Shown: piece after piece, positions 62,458-64,000 of the stretch
Position numbering within the stretch: the first letter of the stretch is position 1
How the letters are laid out: each line of letters starts with the position of its first letter
Source of the DNA: Antarctobacter sediminis
GTDB lineage: Bacteria; Pseudomonadota; Alphaproteobacteria; Rhodobacterales; Rhodobacteraceae
Assembly: GCF_019218285.1 (NCBI RefSeq)
Contig: NZ_JAHUZG010000001.1
Coordinates: 310,001 to 374,000, forward strand
Length of the DNA: 64,000 bases
Direction of reading: 5' to 3'
The notes under the pieces: generated by a model
What the model was told of the DNA's origin: nothing
Database searches by the model: none
Seen by the model: the letters and a program-made list of their open reading frames with translations, nothing else
Made by a program: the position numbers and the translations under genes

Positions 62458-63071
62458 TCCTAGGCTATTTACTTGCGAGCTCGGCGCTTGGCGTCGTGGG
62501 ATGGCTTGGCAATGGGATCCGGCGGATCGGTGCGATCAGCCAGGGCAAACCCATTGGTCAACGGGCCGGCACGGCCCTGCTTATGATTGACCTTCAATCT
62601 GTCTTCTGGGAGCAGGGTCCCTATACAGAGTCCGTAAAATCCGAGGCGCAGACAGCAATTCTGGACGAGGTTCGTGCCGCACGGGAAAACGGCTGGCCGA
62701 TCGTGGCGATCCGACAGGAATGGTCCATTCCATCGACACGGTTTCTGGCGCGGATGACGATGAAGGGGCAGGCGGTCGAGGGAACCCAGGGCACTGAACT
62801 TGCGCAACCTTTCCGTGGTTTCGCGGACCATGAGCTGGTCAAGCCGGTTCAGGACAGCTTTGCCACAGGGGAACTGGATGTTCTGTTGGCTGGGCTAGGT
62901 GTCGGGCGGTTGCGGATCGTCGGGCTGGATTTCAACTACTGCGTTCAGAAAACTGCCCTTGCCGCCCGCAATCGGGGGTTCGAGGTGCATGTCGTCCGGC
63001 GCGGGACGCTGGCGGCGGCACCGACAGGGCGGGCAGAGGACCGGATGGCGGCGCAGCAGATCACGGTCTAG
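62454..63071 (+). CDS. Isochorismatase-family cysteine hydrolase with N-terminal hydrophobic segment
   Basis: A 205-residue hydrolase with catalytic triad Asp46 (MIDLQ), Lys130 (LVKPVQDSF) and Cys163 (DFNYCVQKTA). Residues 1-20 are hydrophobic and could anchor it in the membrane. It is coupled to marR by ATGA overlap and overlaps the convergent LysR gene by 4 bases. The substrate is unknown. Confidence 0.88.
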   Translation: MILGYLLASSALGVVGWLGNGIRRIGAISQGKPIGQRAGTALLMIDLQSVFWEQGPYTESVKSEAQTAILDEVRAARENGWPIVAIRQEWSIPSTRFLARMTMKGQAVEGTQGTELAQPFRGFADHELVKPVQDSFATGELDVLLAGLGVGRLRIVGLDFNYCVQKTALAARNRGFEVHVVRRGTLAAAPTGRAEDRMAAQQITV

Positions 63072-63958
63072 GGTCCGGCGCTTTCCGTGCCGCGATCTGC
63101 CAGCGGCGCGATCAGCCTGTCCACAATCGGATGCGGAAAGCTGCGCACTGCGGTCACCGCGTAAAAGCTTTCGACAATTTCAAGCGGGAAGGGCGCGCTG
63201 GCCAGCAGGCCCTGCGCCAGTTCGTCGGCGACGACAACGGCGGGCGTAATCGCCAGACCGACGTCGTTGCGTGCCAGCAAACGCACCATGGCCATGTCAT
63301 CGACGGTTGCCGCGATCCGGGGCGTGATGCCCAGCCGCGCGACGAGGCTGTCAAACCCCGTACGGATCGAACTTTCAGTGGGCAGGATCACAGGTTCCGA
63401 AGACAGAAGATCCGCAAGCGAGGCATGGGTCAGCCGTCGCGCCGTTCCGTGAAGCGCAACAGGCTGTTCGGCGATCCGGTGCGCCACGAGGTCGGGAAAG
63501 CTGTCGCGCGAGGGCGGATCAGTCAGCAGGACCACGTCCAGCGCAAGGTCTTCGAGCGCGCGCAGCAACGTCTGGCTGTTGCCGGAGGACAGCACCAGTT
63601 CGATGCTCTCGGCCAGTGCGGGCTGCACGAATCTCAGCTGAAAATTCCGTGACAGGGTCGACAGCGCGCCGACCCTCAGCGGCGCCTTGGCCGCGCCGGT
63701 CCCGGTCAGCGTTGCGATCAGATCGTCGCCCACGTCAAAGATCCGGTCGGCATGGTCCAGAGCGATCCGTCCGGCCTCTGTCAGGGTCATGGCGCGCCCG
63801 GCGCGGGAAAACAGCGCATGGCCAAGCCTTTCTTCCAAAAGGCGGATTTGGGTCGAAAGCGCGGATTGCGACAGGTTCAACCGCGATGCTGCACGGGTGA
63901 GGTTCCCTTCGCGGGCGACCTCTTGGAAATAGCGCAGGTGATGATAGTTCAGTCGCAT
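63068..63958 (-). CDS. LysR-type transcriptional regulator
   Basis: A 296-residue LysR protein similar to NhaR/CbbR-like members: MRLNYHHLRYFQEVAREGNLTRAASRLNLSQSALSTQIRLLEE. It is convergent with the isochorismatase gene, so its target is probably beyond the window end or not adjacent. The last 42 bases hold its upstream region. Confidence 0.9.
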   Translation of the reverse strand: MRLNYHHLRYFQEVAREGNLTRAASRLNLSQSALSTQIRLLEERLGHALFSRAGRAMTLTEAGRIALDHADRIFDVGDDLIATLTGTGAAKAPLRVGALSTLSRNFQLRFVQPALAESIELVLSSGNSQTLLRALEDLALDVVLLTDPPSRDSFPDLVAHRIAEQPVALHGTARRLTHASLADLLSSEPVILPTESSIRTGFDSLVARLGITPRIAATVDDMAMVRLLARNDVGLAITPAVVVADELAQGLLASAPFPLEIVESFYAVTAVRSFPHPIVDRLIAPLADRGTESAGP

Positions 63959-64000
63959 ATCGTTCTATTAAAGCGAATGAATGCATCCATACAATATATT

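Overview
The window looks like chromosomal DNA from a marine alphaproteobacterium of the Rhodobacteraceae/Roseobacteraceae group. The support is high GC coding throughout, a GTTC-N7-GTTC SOS box in front of uvrA, an aglREFGAK-type alpha-glucoside locus, a DUF1127 mini-gene, a fused indolepyruvate ferredoxin oxidoreductase, and a GC hairpin plus GATATYTT..GACAGAAG intergenic repeat that I associate with this group. I see no rRNA, transposase, integrase, prophage or CRISPR array. The only tRNA is a tRNA-Leu(CAA).

Layout. 1-6.2 kb: a truncated SDR, an AlkC-like DNA glycosylase, an M48 protease, purL, a probable small RNA and a LysR regulator. 6.3-14.4 kb: indolepyruvate oxidoreductase, an acyltransferase behind a Pho-box-like array, murI, an isolated 11-codon transcription unit, two membrane proteins of unknown role, and argC preceded by an Arg-codon leader peptide. 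14.6-18.9 kb: ccmE, an orphan histidine kinase, enolase and an EamA transporter. 18.9-29 kb: a divergent sugar island, glk-GH1 glucosidase-aglR on the minus strand and aglEFGAK on the plus strand, with two LacI-type operators between them. The proposed flow is import of a glucoside, hydrolysis by AglA or the GH1 enzyme, and glucose phosphorylation by Glk. 29-32.6 kb: AsnC/LysE export pair, LysR, monooxygenase and Gfo/Idh/MocA dehydrogenase. 32.7-39 kb: a vWA protein with six tandem domains, uvrA and two small envelope proteins.

39-50.3 kb carries valine catabolism in two pieces: isobutyryl-CoA dehydrogenase with a reading frame that joins 3-hydroxyisobutyryl-CoA hydrolase to 3-hydroxyisobutyrate dehydrogenase, and mmsA with its divergent LysR. 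Between them lie a glycosyltransferase, a GntR/NCS1-transporter pair, a YbdK-type ligase and an unknown protein. 50.4-56.6 kb holds a CBS protein, coaD, a lipoprotein, DUF1127, gap, a 47-residue membrane peptide, a membrane-anchored LuxR regulator coupled to cytochrome b561 and PepSY genes, dsbB, exoD and tRNA-Leu. 56.7-64 kb holds a cupin, LysR, a four-gene polar amino-acid ABC transporter, an apparently leaderless marR with an isochorismatase-family hydrolase, and a last LysR.

The most unusual signals are regulatory. They are the argC leader peptide (MSAFNTLRLRR, ending in Arg codons) with its own promoter and a following stem and pyrimidine tract; the 11-codon unit at 11.7 kb; the sRNA candidate at 5.1 kb; similar GTTA-CG-TAAC-type sites about 70 bases upstream of both eno and gap; and the leaderless marR promoter with a palindrome between -35 and -10. 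All functional statements come from reading the sequence and recalled family knowledge; no database search was run.
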